A DNA stretch of 64,000 bases from Rhodobacteraceae bacterium KLH11 (GTDB taxonomy: Bacteria > Pseudomonadota > Alphaproteobacteria > Rhodobacterales > Rhodobacteraceae). A model generated the notes under the pieces. The model did not search any database and had not been told where the DNA came from. It was given only the letters and a program-made list of their open reading frames with translations. The translations under genes and the position numbers were made by a program. The first letter of the stretch is position 1, and every line of letters starts with the position of its first letter. Below are positions 9,976 through 18,726 of this stretch, piece by piece. The stretch is from contig DS999531.1 of the NCBI GenBank assembly GCA_000158135.1, positions 2,088,051 to 2,152,050 of the forward strand, given 5' to 3'.

Positions 9976-10575
9976 ATGTTTTCATCTATGATCGCCGGAT
10001 TTGCCCTTGGCTTCAGCCTGATACTGGCCATCGGTGCCCAGAACGCCTTTGTGTTGCGTCAGGGTTTGCGGCGCGAGCATGTCTTTGCCTTATGTCTGAC
10101 CTGCGCGGTCTCTGATGCCATCCTCATAGGGGCGGGCGTTGCCGGGTTTGGTACATTGGCGCAGGCAGTGCCACAGTTTGAAACCGTGATGCGGTATGGC
10201 GGTGCCGTATTCCTGACATGGTATGGCTTGCGCAGTTTCCGCTCTGCCTGGCAGGGCGGGGCGGTGATGGAGATCGACGGAGGGCAGCGCACCAGTTTGC
10301 GCGCGGCGTTGCTGACGGTGATGGCGTTCACCTGGCTCAACCCGCATGTGTATCTGGATACCGTGGTGCTGATCGGGTCGATCTCGGCCCAGTATGCCGA
10401 TCGGCTGGCGTTTGCCATCGGAGCGATGACATCAAGCTTTGTTTTCTTCTTTTCGTTGGGATACGGGGCGAGGATTCTTTCCCCCGTCTTCACCCGACCA
10501 AGTGCCTGGCAAATTCTGGATGTGGTGATCGGAGCGGTTATGCTTATGATCGCTTTGAAACTTGTTGTCATGTGA
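9976..10575 (+). CDS. LysE/ArgO family amino-acid exporter
   Basis: A 199-residue inner-membrane exporter with about six helices. The hallmark GFSLILAIGAQNAFVLRQGL is near residues 9-28, and FTWLNPHVYLDTVVL near residue 117 is the second family motif. LysE exports lysine and arginine; ArgO exports arginine. The frame is open further upstream, but ATG 9976 has a strong Shine-Dalgarno (AGGAGG, 4-5 bases upstream) and starts at the first helix. It is divergent from its likely activator argP. Confidence 0.9.
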   Translation: MFSSMIAGFALGFSLILAIGAQNAFVLRQGLRREHVFALCLTCAVSDAILIGAGVAGFGTLAQAVPQFETVMRYGGAVFLTWYGLRSFRSAWQGGAVMEIDGGQRTSLRAALLTVMAFTWLNPHVYLDTVVLIGSISAQYADRLAFAIGAMTSSFVFFFSLGYGARILSPVFTRPSAWQILDVVIGAVMLMIALKLVVM

Positions 10576-10615
10576 AGGGTTGTTCCGGGCTGGAATTCGG
10601 TGTTCAACCGTCTTC

Positions 10616-11545
10616 ATGACCGCACCCACCGATCAAAACCGCCCGCTTGCCGGCATGTTCTGGATGTTGGCCGCGGGGCTGTCTTTTGTTGGGATGAATG
10701 CGCTGGTCAAAGTGCTGGGGACCAGTATGAACCCGATTCAGGCGGCTTTTCTGCGCTATGTGCTGGGGTTGGTCTTTCTGCTGCCAGCCCTGCGCGCAAT
10801 CATTGACACGCCGCTGACCCCACGCAACCTGACGCTGTTCGGGTTGCGCGGCGTGGTCCACGCTGTCGCTGTGATGCTGTGGTTCTTTGCCATGACCCGC
10901 ATCCCGCTGGCCGAGGTGACGGCAATGAACTATATGACGCCGATCTATGTCACCCTGGGGGCCGCCCTGTTTCTTGGGGAAAAACTGGCCTTTCGCCGGA
11001 TCGCCGCAATTGCAGTGGCTGTTATCGGCGTGTTGATCATTTTGCGTCCGGGGTTCCGCGAGGTTCAATCGGGCCATTTTGCCATGCTGGGAACCACACT
11101 GGCGCTTGGGGGCTCATATCTGCTGGCCAAGGTTATGGTGCGCGATATTCGCCCCTCGGCTGTGGTGGCGCATTTGTCGATCTGGGTCACGATCGCACTG
11201 ATCCCGTTCGCCATCGCCGTGTGGGAGCCACCCAGCCTGCAAAATCTCGGGATTCTGTTCGTGGTCGCCAGTTTTGCCACTGCGGGGCACTACTTCATGA
11301 CCCTGGCACTGCAGGCGGCCCCTGTTGCTGTCACCCAGCCGGTGACGTTTCTTCAGCTGATCTGGGCTACTCTGCTGGGCGCTCTGGCCTTTCACGAACG
11401 CATTGATGCCTGGGTCATCGCCGGGGGGACCCTGATCCTCGCCGCCATCAGTTTCATCACCTGGCGTGAGGCTAAACTGAGTCGAAATGGCTCAACATCG
11501 CCGACACCGCCTCAGGGTTCCGAAAACCCTTCAATCCACCGCTGA
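10616..11545 (+). CDS. DMT-superfamily (EamA) transporter
   Basis: A 309-residue protein made of two EamA repeats, about ten helices in total: the first from residue 12, the second from about 160. AMTRIPLAEVTAMNYMTPIY near residue 100 is typical of EamA metabolite exporters. The ATG at 10616 is preferred because the membrane repeat begins there, though no strong Shine-Dalgarno precedes it. It lies 40 bp behind the lysE gene, so both may share a transcript. Substrate unknown. Confidence 0.8.
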   Translation: MTAPTDQNRPLAGMFWMLAAGLSFVGMNALVKVLGTSMNPIQAAFLRYVLGLVFLLPALRAIIDTPLTPRNLTLFGLRGVVHAVAVMLWFFAMTRIPLAEVTAMNYMTPIYVTLGAALFLGEKLAFRRIAAIAVAVIGVLIILRPGFREVQSGHFAMLGTTLALGGSYLLAKVMVRDIRPSAVVAHLSIWVTIALIPFAIAVWEPPSLQNLGILFVVASFATAGHYFMTLALQAAPVAVTQPVTFLQLIWATLLGALAFHERIDAWVIAGGTLILAAISFITWREAKLSRNGSTSPTPPQGSENPSIHR

Positions 11546-11550
11546 ATCGT

Positions 11551-11570
11551 TATTGATTGACGGGTCAATA
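11551..11570. promoter_or_regulatory. BetI-type operator in front of betI
   Basis: The sequence reads TATTGATTGACGGGTCAATA. The core is a perfect inverted repeat ATTGAC-GG-GTCAAT (11556-11569), with an extra TATTG on the left. It fits the BetI box of gammaproteobacteria as I recall it (ATTGATTGGACGTTCAATA). It lies about 50 bp before the betI ATG, where it would give autorepression relieved by choline. A nearly identical site lies before the ABC transporter at 45495. Confidence 0.8.
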
Positions 11571-11617
11571 AAAATTCCCTAGCCTTTCCCAGAGCTAAGT
11601 TTGGCAGGGGACCAGAG

Positions 11618-12190
11618 ATGCCGAAACTCGGAATGGAGCCTATCCGTCGGGATGCAATCGTCAAAGCGACAATTGCCGAGCTTGGAGTGCAGAAATCTCT
11701 GGATGTTACCGTCAGCCAGATTGCCAAGCGGGCAGGCATGTCCAGCGCTTTGGCACATCACTATTTTGGGGGTAAAGAGCAGATTTTCCTGGCCGCGATG
11801 CGCCGTATCCTGTCTGATTTCGGGGCTGAGGCGCGGGCACAGCTCAGCTCTGCCGCACCGCAAGAGAGGGCGCAGGCCATCATCCGTGCATGTTTCGCGC
11901 CCTCCTGTTTTACGTCCGATGTGATCGCCGCCTGGATGACCTTTTATGTGCTGGCGCAAACCAATGATGACGCGCTGCGGCTCTGGCAGATCTACCAATC
12001 CCGTATCCGATCGAACCTGATCCACGCATTGCGCCCGGTGATGCAGAATCCGGTTGAGGCCGCCGAGGACATGATCGCGCTGATAGACGGGTTGTATATT
12101 CACGCCGCCCTGAACGCCCCACAAAAACCGCAGCTCGCCGTGCAGCATGCGCAGCGGGTGATGCAGACATTTCTGAAAGCCGAAACATGA
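11618..12190 (+). CDS. betI: TetR-family repressor BetI
   Basis: A 190-residue TetR-type repressor. The helix-turn-helix lies at residues about 10-55 (VTVSQIAKRAGMSSALAHHYFGG), and ligand-binding helices follow. BetI senses choline and represses genes of glycine betaine synthesis. The assignment rests on the match to BetI, the operator 50 bp upstream and the neighbours betC and betA. Its TGA overlaps the betC ATG in ATGA, so the two are translationally coupled. Confidence 0.9.
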   Translation: MPKLGMEPIRRDAIVKATIAELGVQKSLDVTVSQIAKRAGMSSALAHHYFGGKEQIFLAAMRRILSDFGAEARAQLSSAAPQERAQAIIRACFAPSCFTSDVIAAWMTFYVLAQTNDDALRLWQIYQSRIRSNLIHALRPVMQNPVEAAEDMIALIDGLYIHAALNAPQKPQLAVQHAQRVMQTFLKAET

Positions 12191-13695
12191 CCAAGCCGAA
12201 TATTCTGATCCTGATGGTGGATCAGCTCAACGGAACCCTTTTTCCAGACGGTCCCGCAGACTGGTTGCATGCGCCAAACCTGAAAAAGCTGGCCGCGCGT
12301 TCTGCGCGATTTGCCAATGCATATACCGCTTCACCCCTGTGCGCGCCGGGGCGGGCCAGCTTTATGTCGGGCCAGCTGCCTTCGCGCACCGGCGTCTATG
12401 ACAACGCGGCCGAGTTTCGCAGCGATATCCCCACCTACGCCCACCATCTGCGCCGCGCAGGCTATTACACCTGTCTGTCCGGCAAGATGCATTTTGTCGG
12501 CCCCGATCAGTTGCACGGGTTCGAAGATCGCCTGACCACCGACATCTATCCCGCAGATTTTGGCTGGACCCCGGATTATCGCAAACCCGGTGAACGTATC
12601 GACTGGTGGTATCACAATATGGGCTCGGTCACGGGTGCAGGCGTGGCAGAAATTTCCAACCAGATGGAATATGATGACGAGGTTGCCTATCACGCCAAAT
12701 CCAAGCTCTATGATCTGGCGCGCGGCAAGGATGATCGCCCCTGGTGCGTGACGGTCAGCTTCACCCACCCGCATGACCCCTATGTGGCGCGGCGCAAATA
12801 TTGGGACTTGTACGAGGATTGCGCGCATCTGGAACCTCAGATAGCGGACCTCGGTTACGGCAATCAGGATCCGCATTCCAAACGTATCTTTGATGCCAAT
12901 GACTGGCGCAGCTTCGACATCACGCGCGAAGATATCCGCAAATCCCGCCGCGCCTATTTCGCCAATATCTCCTATCTGGACGACAAGGTCGGCGAGATTC
13001 TGGATGTTCTGGAAGCAACACGGCAAGAGGCGATCATTCTCTTCGTGTCAGACCACGGCGACATGCTGGGAGAGCGCGGGCTGTGGTTCAAGATGACCTT
13101 CTTTGAAGGCTCCTCTCGGGTGCCGCTCATGATTTCAGCACCCGGTTTGCCTGCAGGGCGCATCGATACGCCTGTCTCAACCATCGATGTAACCCCAACA
13201 CTGGGTGCGCTTGCAGGCGTTGATATGGAGGAGATCGCCCCCTGGACCGATGGCGAAAACCTTGTACCGCTGGCACAAGGCAAAGAGCGGGCAGCGCCGG
13301 TGGCGATGGAATATGCTGCCGAGGCCTCCTACGCGCCGCTGGTTTCCCTGCGTTATGGCAAGTGGAAATACAACAGATGTGCCCTGGACCCGGATCAATT
13401 GTTCGATCTTGAGGCCGATCCGCATGAGATGACAAACCTCGCTGATCGCCCGGAACATGCCGGAACCTTGCAAACGCTACGGGCCAAATCCGAGGCGCGT
13501 TGGGATCTCGAACGCTTTGATGCGGAAATACGCGCCAGCCAGGCACGCCGTTGGGTCGTTTACGAAGCGTTGCGGCAAGGCGGCTACTATCCATGGGATT
13601 ATCAGCCGCTGCAAAAAGCTTCCGAACGCTACATGCGCAACCATATGGACCTGAACGACGTAGAGGACAGCCAACGCTTCCCGCGCGGCGAGTAA
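12187..13695 (+). CDS. betC: Choline-sulfatase BetC
   Basis: A 502-residue type I sulfatase that hydrolyses choline-O-sulfate to choline and sulfate. The formylglycine motif CAPGR begins at Cys52, which must be modified by a formylglycine-generating enzyme. Metal ligands are seen at Asp12 in the LMVDQ segment and in the SDHGDMLGE motif near residue 287. No signal peptide, so cytosolic. Length is that of known BetC. It is coupled to betI by a 4 bp overlap, and a palindromic repeat separates it from betA. Confidence 0.93.
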   Translation: MTKPNILILMVDQLNGTLFPDGPADWLHAPNLKKLAARSARFANAYTASPLCAPGRASFMSGQLPSRTGVYDNAAEFRSDIPTYAHHLRRAGYYTCLSGKMHFVGPDQLHGFEDRLTTDIYPADFGWTPDYRKPGERIDWWYHNMGSVTGAGVAEISNQMEYDDEVAYHAKSKLYDLARGKDDRPWCVTVSFTHPHDPYVARRKYWDLYEDCAHLEPQIADLGYGNQDPHSKRIFDANDWRSFDITREDIRKSRRAYFANISYLDDKVGEILDVLEATRQEAIILFVSDHGDMLGERGLWFKMTFFEGSSRVPLMISAPGLPAGRIDTPVSTIDVTPTLGALAGVDMEEIAPWTDGENLVPLAQGKERAAPVAMEYAAEASYAPLVSLRYGKWKYNRCALDPDQLFDLEADPHEMTNLADRPEHAGTLQTLRAKSEARWDLERFDAEIRASQARRWVVYEALRQGGYYPWDYQPLQKASERYMRNHMDLNDVEDSQRFPRGE

Positions 13696-13734
13696 TCTCT
13701 TCATCTTTTTGAAAATACTCCCGCCGGAGGCAAT

Positions 13735-13759
13735 GAGATTTTTCGACGAAAAATCTTGT
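13735..13759. repeat. Palindromic intergenic repeat, copy 1
   Basis: A 25-base element whose core (13736-13756) is a perfect hairpin: AGATTTTTC, loop GAC, GAAAAATCT. The same 25 bases occur at 30024-30048. Both copies lie just after a gene end. Between betC and betA it may end or weaken transcription or protect the 3' end. A GC-rich stretch with CCGCCGG lies just before it. Confidence 0.8.
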
Positions 13760-13784
13760 CCCGCGCGGTACTGGAGACGCGAAA

Positions 13785-15443
13785 ATGGAAGCAGATTTTG
13801 TCATCATCGGCGCAGGATCGGCCGGTTGTGCGATGGCGTATCGTCTGAGCGAAGCGGGGGCCTCGGTTCTGGTGATTGAACATGGCGGTACCGATGCCGG
13901 GCCGTTTATCCAGATGCCGGCTGCACTCAGCTATCCGATGAATATGGCGCGCTACGACTGGGGCTACAAATCCGAACCCGAACCACATCTGAACAATCGC
14001 CGTCTGGCTTGCCCGCGGGGCAAGGTAATCGGTGGATCATCCTCGATCAACGGAATGGTCTATGTGCGCGGGCATGCCCGCGATTTTGACACCTGGGCCG
14101 AGATGGGCGCAGACGGATGGTCTTATGCTGACGTATTGCCCTATTTCAAACGTATGGAAACCTGGCATGATGGCGGCCACGGGGGCGACCATGCATGGCG
14201 GGGCACAGATGGCCCGCTGCATGTCTCACGTGGACCGCGTGAGAACCCGCTGTTCAAGGCTTTTGTCGATGCAGGTCAGCAGGCGGGCTATGAGGTTACC
14301 GGAGATTATAATGGCGAGAAACAGGAAGGTTTCGGGCCGATGGAACAGACCGTCTGGAAGGGACGGCGCTGGTCGGCGGCGAATGCCTATCTGAAGCCCG
14401 CCCTCAGGCGCCGGAATTGCGATATTGTTCGGGGCCTTGCTGCGCGCGTGATTGTCGAAGACGGGCGCGCAACCGGTGTTGAACTGATCCGCGGAGGGAA
14501 ACATGAAATCATCCGGGCGCGGCGTGAGGTTGTGCTGGCGGCCTCTTCCATCAACTCGCCCAAGCTGCTGATGCTGTCTGGTATCGGACCTGCTGCGCAT
14601 CTTGCGGAACATGGCATCACGCTGGTTGCTGACCGGCCCGGCGTTGGAGCCAACCTGCAGGATCATCTTGAGCTTTACATCCAGCAAGCCTCTTTGCAGC
14701 CGATCACGCTCTATAAACACTGGAACCTGTTCAGCAAGGGTGTGATCGGGGCTCAGTGGTTGTTTACAAAGACGGGTCTGGGCGCGTCGAACCAGTTTGA
14801 AAGCGCGGCTTTCATCCGTTCACGCCCCGGTGTGGAATATCCTGATATTCAATATCATTTCCTGCCGATGGCCGTGCGCTATGATGGCAAGGCAGCGGCT
14901 GAAGGGCATGGGTTTCAGGCGCATGTGGGGCCGATGCGGTCACCGTCGCGGGGAGTGGTGACATTGCGCTCGGCCAAGGTTGAGGACGCACCGGTGATCC
15001 GTTTCAACTATATGAGCCATGATCAGGATTGGGACGAGTTCCGGACATGTATTCGCTTAACGCGGGAGATTTTCGGGCAAGAGGCATTCAAGCCCTTCGC
15101 GGGTAAGGAAATCCAGCCGGGATCAGCTGTCCAGACCGATGAAGAGTTGAACGCCTTCATCGCCGAACACGCTGAAAGCGCTTATCATCCTTGCGGAACC
15201 TGTCGCATGGGGCGAGCAGATGACGCGCATGCCGTAGTAGATCCGAAAGGTCGGGTGATCGGTGTGGATGGTTTGCGCGTTGCCGACAGCTCAATCTTTC
15301 CTCAGGTTACCAATGGTAATCTGAATGCTCCGTCGATCATGGTGGGCGAGAAAATATCGGATCATCTGCTTGGGAAGGCGCCGCTGGCCAGAGCTAATGA
15401 CAAGCCATGGATCAGCCCGAGATGGGAGGTTGCGCAGCGATAG
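13785..15443 (+). CDS. betA: Choline dehydrogenase BetA
   Basis: A 552-residue GMC-family flavoenzyme that oxidises choline to betaine aldehyde and passes electrons to the respiratory chain. The N-terminal FAD fold reads [19 protein letters not shown] (residues about 6-24). The GMC signature around [18 protein letters not shown] follows near residues 75-95. The catalytic His lies in [11 protein letters not shown] near residue 467 and the partner Asn in [10 protein letters not shown] near 505. Length matches BetA. No betB (betaine-aldehyde dehydrogenase) is in this window. Confidence 0.93.
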   Translation: MEADFVIIGAGSAGCAMAYRLSEAGASVLVIEHGGTDAGPFIQMPAALSYPMNMARYDWGYKSEPEPHLNNRRLACPRGKVIGGSSSINGMVYVRGHARDFDTWAEMGADGWSYADVLPYFKRMETWHDGGHGGDHAWRGTDGPLHVSRGPRENPLFKAFVDAGQQAGYEVTGDYNGEKQEGFGPMEQTVWKGRRWSAANAYLKPALRRRNCDIVRGLAARVIVEDGRATGVELIRGGKHEIIRARREVVLAASSINSPKLLMLSGIGPAAHLAEHGITLVADRPGVGANLQDHLELYIQQASLQPITLYKHWNLFSKGVIGAQWLFTKTGLGASNQFESAAFIRSRPGVEYPDIQYHFLPMAVRYDGKAAAEGHGFQAHVGPMRSPSRGVVTLRSAKVEDAPVIRFNYMSHDQDWDEFRTCIRLTREIFGQEAFKPFAGKEIQPGSAVQTDEELNAFIAEHAESAYHPCGTCRMGRADDAHAVVDPKGRVIGVDGLRVADSSIFPQVTNGNLNAPSIMVGEKISDHLLGKAPLARANDKPWISPRWEVAQR

Positions 15444-15562
15444 CGCTGGGCACATGTTTGTTGCCGCGCCGAGCATGGATGGCGATTTGATCGGGGTCAA
15501 AGCGGTGTTGTGAGGCGCGCTCTACCTCTTGAATGCAGTGTTGACATAAAGGAGCGAACAGG

Positions 15563-15802
15563 ATGTCCCATACCCCGCATGAACTGGCTGAAGAATTTCC
15601 CGACAAGGTTGCTCTGATGAGCCGGCTCAAACAAACGGATGCGCATTTCGCACGGCTGGCGGACGAATATCACGAGATCAACCGTGTCGTGCACCGTGCG
15701 GAAACCAATATCGAGCCGATGGAGGAACTGGCCGAGGTTGAGTTGCGCAAGAAACGTGCCGCGCTCAAGGATGAAATCTGGGCGATTTTGTCGAAAAGCT
15801 GA
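15563..15802 (+). CDS. YdcH-like (DUF465) small protein
   Basis: A 79-residue, highly charged, helical protein (residues 15-75 are likely coiled-coil: MSRLKQTDAHFARLADEYHE, then a KK-rich segment). It matches the YdcH/DUF465 family, small cytosolic proteins of unknown role common in alphaproteobacteria. An AAGGAGCG site precedes the ATG. It is followed by two GC hairpins that probably end the transcript. Confidence 0.8.
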   Translation: MSHTPHELAEEFPDKVALMSRLKQTDAHFARLADEYHEINRVVHRAETNIEPMEELAEVELRKKRAALKDEIWAILSKS

Positions 15803-15810
15803 TGGTCAGG

Positions 15811-15857
15811 CGGGGGCTCTGCCCCCGTCGCGGCAGGCCGCGACTCCCCCGAGATAT
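15811..15857. terminator. Tandem hairpins between ydcH-like gene and pccR
   Basis: Two adjacent perfect stems: CGGGGGC-TCT-GCCCCCG (15811-15827) and GTCGCGG-CAGG-CCGCGAC (15827-15844), followed by a GAGATATTTTT stretch. They lie between convergent genes and probably end transcription from the left. This arrangement looks like a common roseobacter intergenic element. Confidence 0.65.
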
Positions 15858-15874
15858 TTTTGAACAGAAGAAGA

Positions 15875-17275
15875 TCAGGTGACTTCGTAGGGCAGGGTGC
15901 CGCGGGTATGGGCGTTGATTGTCAGGCGGCGTTCCAGCGGCGGGACCGAGCGCTGGTGGCAGGTTTGGCGTTCACAGATGCGGCAGGAAATGCCGATGGG
16001 TTCGAAGGCGCTGGCGTTGTTGATGTCGAGATTGTCGGCATAGACCAGTGCCTCGGCATGGCGAACTTCGCAACCCAAAGCGATGGCATAGCGGCGGATG
16101 GGCGCGCCAAATGATCCGCCGGATTTCGACACGTCGCATGCCAGTGAGATATAACGCACGCCATCGGGCGTTTCGGCCAATTGTTGCAGGAAATGGCCGG
16201 GGGTTTCAAAGGCCCGGTGGACATTCCAAAGCGGGCAGGCCCCGCCAAAGCGGGCGAATTGCAGCCGAGTGGCCGAGTGGCGTTTGGTGATCGTTCCGGC
16301 CTGATCGACGCGCACGAAGAAGAACGGGATGCCTTTGGCACCGGGGCGCTGTAAGGTGGAGAGGCGATGGGCCACCTGTTCGATCGAAGCGCCGAAACGG
16401 TTGCTGAGCAGTTCCAGATCGTGGCGATAATCCCGTGCGGCGGCAAGGAAGGCGCCGTAAGGCATCAGTGAGGCACCCGCGAAATAGTTGGCCAGACCGA
16501 TCTTGGCTATTGCGCGGGCTTCTTCGCTTTGAAAACGGGCAAAGTCCAGCGTGGCCTCCAGCAGTTTGTCCTGACTGATCAGCGCGACTTGCAGGAGCAA
16601 TTGGAACACCTGCGTTTGTGGTGCCGCGCGTGATGACAGCTGCAGTGTTTTGCTTTCGGCGTCATAGCTGCGCAGGGTTTCAGTATCGCTGAAGGTCACA
16701 TTGATGCCGCGCTCGGTCAGGCTGTTCAGGGCGACCTGGCGAATGCCGCTGGTGTCATCACTGCGGTTGGCAAACCGTTCGGCGGCACGGTCGACGGCAT
16801 CTATATAGTTGTCGCAATAGTGGAAGAAATCCCGGACCTCTTCCCACGGGCTGGCTTGAATGCGGGCATCTTCGCGGCCCAAAGCCTCATCCAGAGACGC
16901 GAGGCGTTCATGGGTCTGGCGGTAGGTGCGGTGCAGTTCGATGAAAGCGCGGGCGAGGGCAGGGGCGTTTGAGGCGGTCAACCGGAGGTCAGCCAAAGGC
17001 GGCATTGTGTCGGCAAAGACAGGATCGGCGAGGGCTTCGCGCATATCCGAGACCAGACGCTCGCTGTCGCCGGTGCTGAGTTCGGTGACGTCCATACCGA
17101 ATTCCTGTGCCAGCGCCAGAACCACCGTTGTTGAGATCGGGCGGTTGTTGTTTTCCATCTGGTTCAGGTACGGCAGGGATATCCCCAGCTTGGTGGCAAA
17201 GTCCTTTTGCGTGAGGGTCAGGCGCGTGCGCATCTCGCGCAGTTTTGCGCCCGCATAGAGTTTTTGGGTGGCCAT
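15875..17275 (-). CDS. pccR: Short-chain acyl-CoA regulator PccR (ScfR family)
   Basis: A 466-residue regulator. Residues about 10-65 form an XRE-type helix-turn-helix (TLTQKDFATKLGISLPYLNQ). The long remainder fits the IrrE/DUF2083-type region of the ScfR family, ending in a conserved cysteine cluster (ISCRICERQTCHQRSVPP). In Rhodobacter sphaeroides the orthologue PccR controls propionyl-CoA carboxylase. Here it lies 1.5 kb from pccB, with an MFS gene between. A TTTGCAAA palindrome lies 39 bp before its ATG, suggesting autoregulation. Confidence 0.88.
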   Translation of the reverse strand: MATQKLYAGAKLREMRTRLTLTQKDFATKLGISLPYLNQMENNNRPISTTVVLALAQEFGMDVTELSTGDSERLVSDMREALADPVFADTMPPLADLRLTASNAPALARAFIELHRTYRQTHERLASLDEALGREDARIQASPWEEVRDFFHYCDNYIDAVDRAAERFANRSDDTSGIRQVALNSLTERGINVTFSDTETLRSYDAESKTLQLSSRAAPQTQVFQLLLQVALISQDKLLEATLDFARFQSEEARAIAKIGLANYFAGASLMPYGAFLAAARDYRHDLELLSNRFGASIEQVAHRLSTLQRPGAKGIPFFFVRVDQAGTITKRHSATRLQFARFGGACPLWNVHRAFETPGHFLQQLAETPDGVRYISLACDVSKSGGSFGAPIRRYAIALGCEVRHAEALVYADNLDINNASAFEPIGISCRICERQTCHQRSVPPLERRLTINAHTRGTLPYEVT

Positions 17276-17283
17276 GGTGGTTC

Positions 17284-17321
17284 TTTGCAGATTTCCTGAA
17301 ACTTCAAGCTAACTTTGCAAA
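17284..17321. promoter_or_regulatory. Candidate PccR sites before pccR
   Basis: An exact TTTGCAAA palindrome at 17314-17321 and a near copy TTTGCAGA at 17284-17291, both between the pccR start (17275) and the end of the MFS gene. As I recall, the R. sphaeroides PccR motif is built from TTTGCAAA units. The same unit occurs before pccB. Spacing here does not match a simple tandem with 4 bp. Confidence 0.5.
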
Positions 17322-17339
17322 CCCATCGGCGCAAGTGAT

Positions 17340-18545
17340 CTAAAGGCCCAGTTGTTTTTCCCGCCAGATGACGCTGCTGATGGCGCATATGGCCAGAACA
17401 GCGGTCGCCAGCATCAGCCATAACAAGGGCATTGCGCCGGTTTCACGGGTCAGCATCGCGCCGGCTGTCGCGCTGAGTGCCGCGCCGCCGCCGAGCATGA
17501 TGGCTCCGCTCAGGCCCGAAGCGGTGGCTGCCAGATGAGGGCGCACTGACAGCGCCCCGGCTGTTGCGTTTGGGATCGACATGCCATTTCCCAGCCCGAC
17601 AAAGGTCATCAACCCGAAAAAACTGAGCGCGGTTCCAGTTCCCGTGAGGAACAACAGGGCCGACAGGGTGACGCCGAATGCGTTCAGGCAGCAGCCCCAC
17701 AACACCATCCGGTTGACACCAAAACGCACAGAATAACGGCCGCTGATGAAGTTGCCGAAGAAATAGCCAAGTGCGGGGGCGCCGAAATACACGCCAACCT
17801 CGGCTGCGGTCATGCCGAACATCTCGGTTCCGATAAAGGGGGCACCGCCGAGATAGGCAAAGAACGCGCCTGATGAGCAGGCCGAAGACAGCGAATAGCC
17901 CCAGAAACGGGGTGACATCAGCAATTCGGGATATTCGCGGAATTGCTGGATCAGGGTTTTGCCACTTGCTGCGGCGGTCTCGCCAAAATCCCGGTAGGTC
18001 AGCAGCAAAGCCAGTGCCGCTAGGGCGAAAGGCAGCCAGAAATTGGCTTTCCAGCCATATGCCTCTTCAAGCAAGCCGCCCACCGCTGGCCCGATCATGG
18101 GAACAACGGCCATGCCCATCGTGACATAGCCGAGCATAGATGCGGCCTGATCCTGTTCGTACATGTCCCGCACGGCTGCGCGACTTAGAACGATGCCAAC
18201 CACGATCACCGCCTGAAACATTCTGAAGGCCAGAAAGGTCTCGATATTTGGCGCGTATATGCAACCCAGCGTTGCCAGCAGGAACAGGGCCAACCCCCAG
18301 AGCAGCACCGGTCTGCGCCCCGCCTTGTCGGCAATAGGCCCGATCAGGATTTGAAGCACCGCATTGACCAGAAGGTACAGCGCAATCGAAAGTTGCATGA
18401 CCTTGTAGTCGGTCTGAAAATAGGTGGCCATGAAAGGCAGGCTGGGCAGGTACAGGTTCATGCTGAGCGCCGACAGCCCCGACAGCAATACCAGCGTCGC
18501 AAGCGTTGGGGGTGTACGGCTGACAGAGGATGATCTGAACTGCAT
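17340..18545 (-). CDS. Bcr/CflA-type MFS efflux transporter
   Basis: A 401-residue protein with 12 predicted helices. The MFS loop motif GPIADKAGRRPVLLWG is near residue 75, and the LYLPSLPFM segment in helix 1 is typical of Bcr/CflA drug exporters (bicyclomycin, sulfonamides). It sits between pccR and pccB on the pccR strand and ends 64 bp before the pccR start. Its role in propionate metabolism, if any, is unclear. Confidence 0.8.
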   Translation of the reverse strand: MQFRSSSVSRTPPTLATLVLLSGLSALSMNLYLPSLPFMATYFQTDYKVMQLSIALYLLVNAVLQILIGPIADKAGRRPVLLWGLALFLLATLGCIYAPNIETFLAFRMFQAVIVVGIVLSRAAVRDMYEQDQAASMLGYVTMGMAVVPMIGPAVGGLLEEAYGWKANFWLPFALAALALLLTYRDFGETAAASGKTLIQQFREYPELLMSPRFWGYSLSSACSSGAFFAYLGGAPFIGTEMFGMTAAEVGVYFGAPALGYFFGNFISGRYSVRFGVNRMVLWGCCLNAFGVTLSALLFLTGTGTALSFFGLMTFVGLGNGMSIPNATAGALSVRPHLAATASGLSGAIMLGGGAALSATAGAMLTRETGAMPLLWLMLATAVLAICAISSVIWREKQLGL

Positions 18546-18599
18546 GGTTCACATCTAGAGCTTGCGCGCGGAAAAGGCCATCGCAGTAGTGACTTGTTG

Positions 18600-18661
18600 T
18601 GTTAATTAACAAATTTGCATTTATATTTCGGGTAATTTCCAGAAATTTGCAAATTTGCCGA
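18600..18661. promoter_or_regulatory. pccB upstream region with PccR-like sites
   Basis: AT-rich stretch in the 181 bp divergent spacer between the MFS gene and pccB. It holds a perfect palindrome TGTTAATTAACA (18600-18611), a TTTGCATT (18614-18621), an exact TTTGCAAA (18646-18653) and, directly after it, TTTGCCGA (18654-18661). The TTTGCAAA unit also precedes pccR. These sites lie 66-127 bp before the pccB ATG, a sensible place for control by PccR. Confidence 0.55.
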
Positions 18662-18726
18662 AAATCCCTTTGGTCTTGCGATCCATCCCGTTAAAGTCGC
18701 GCAAAATCTCATGGGAGACCACCGTC

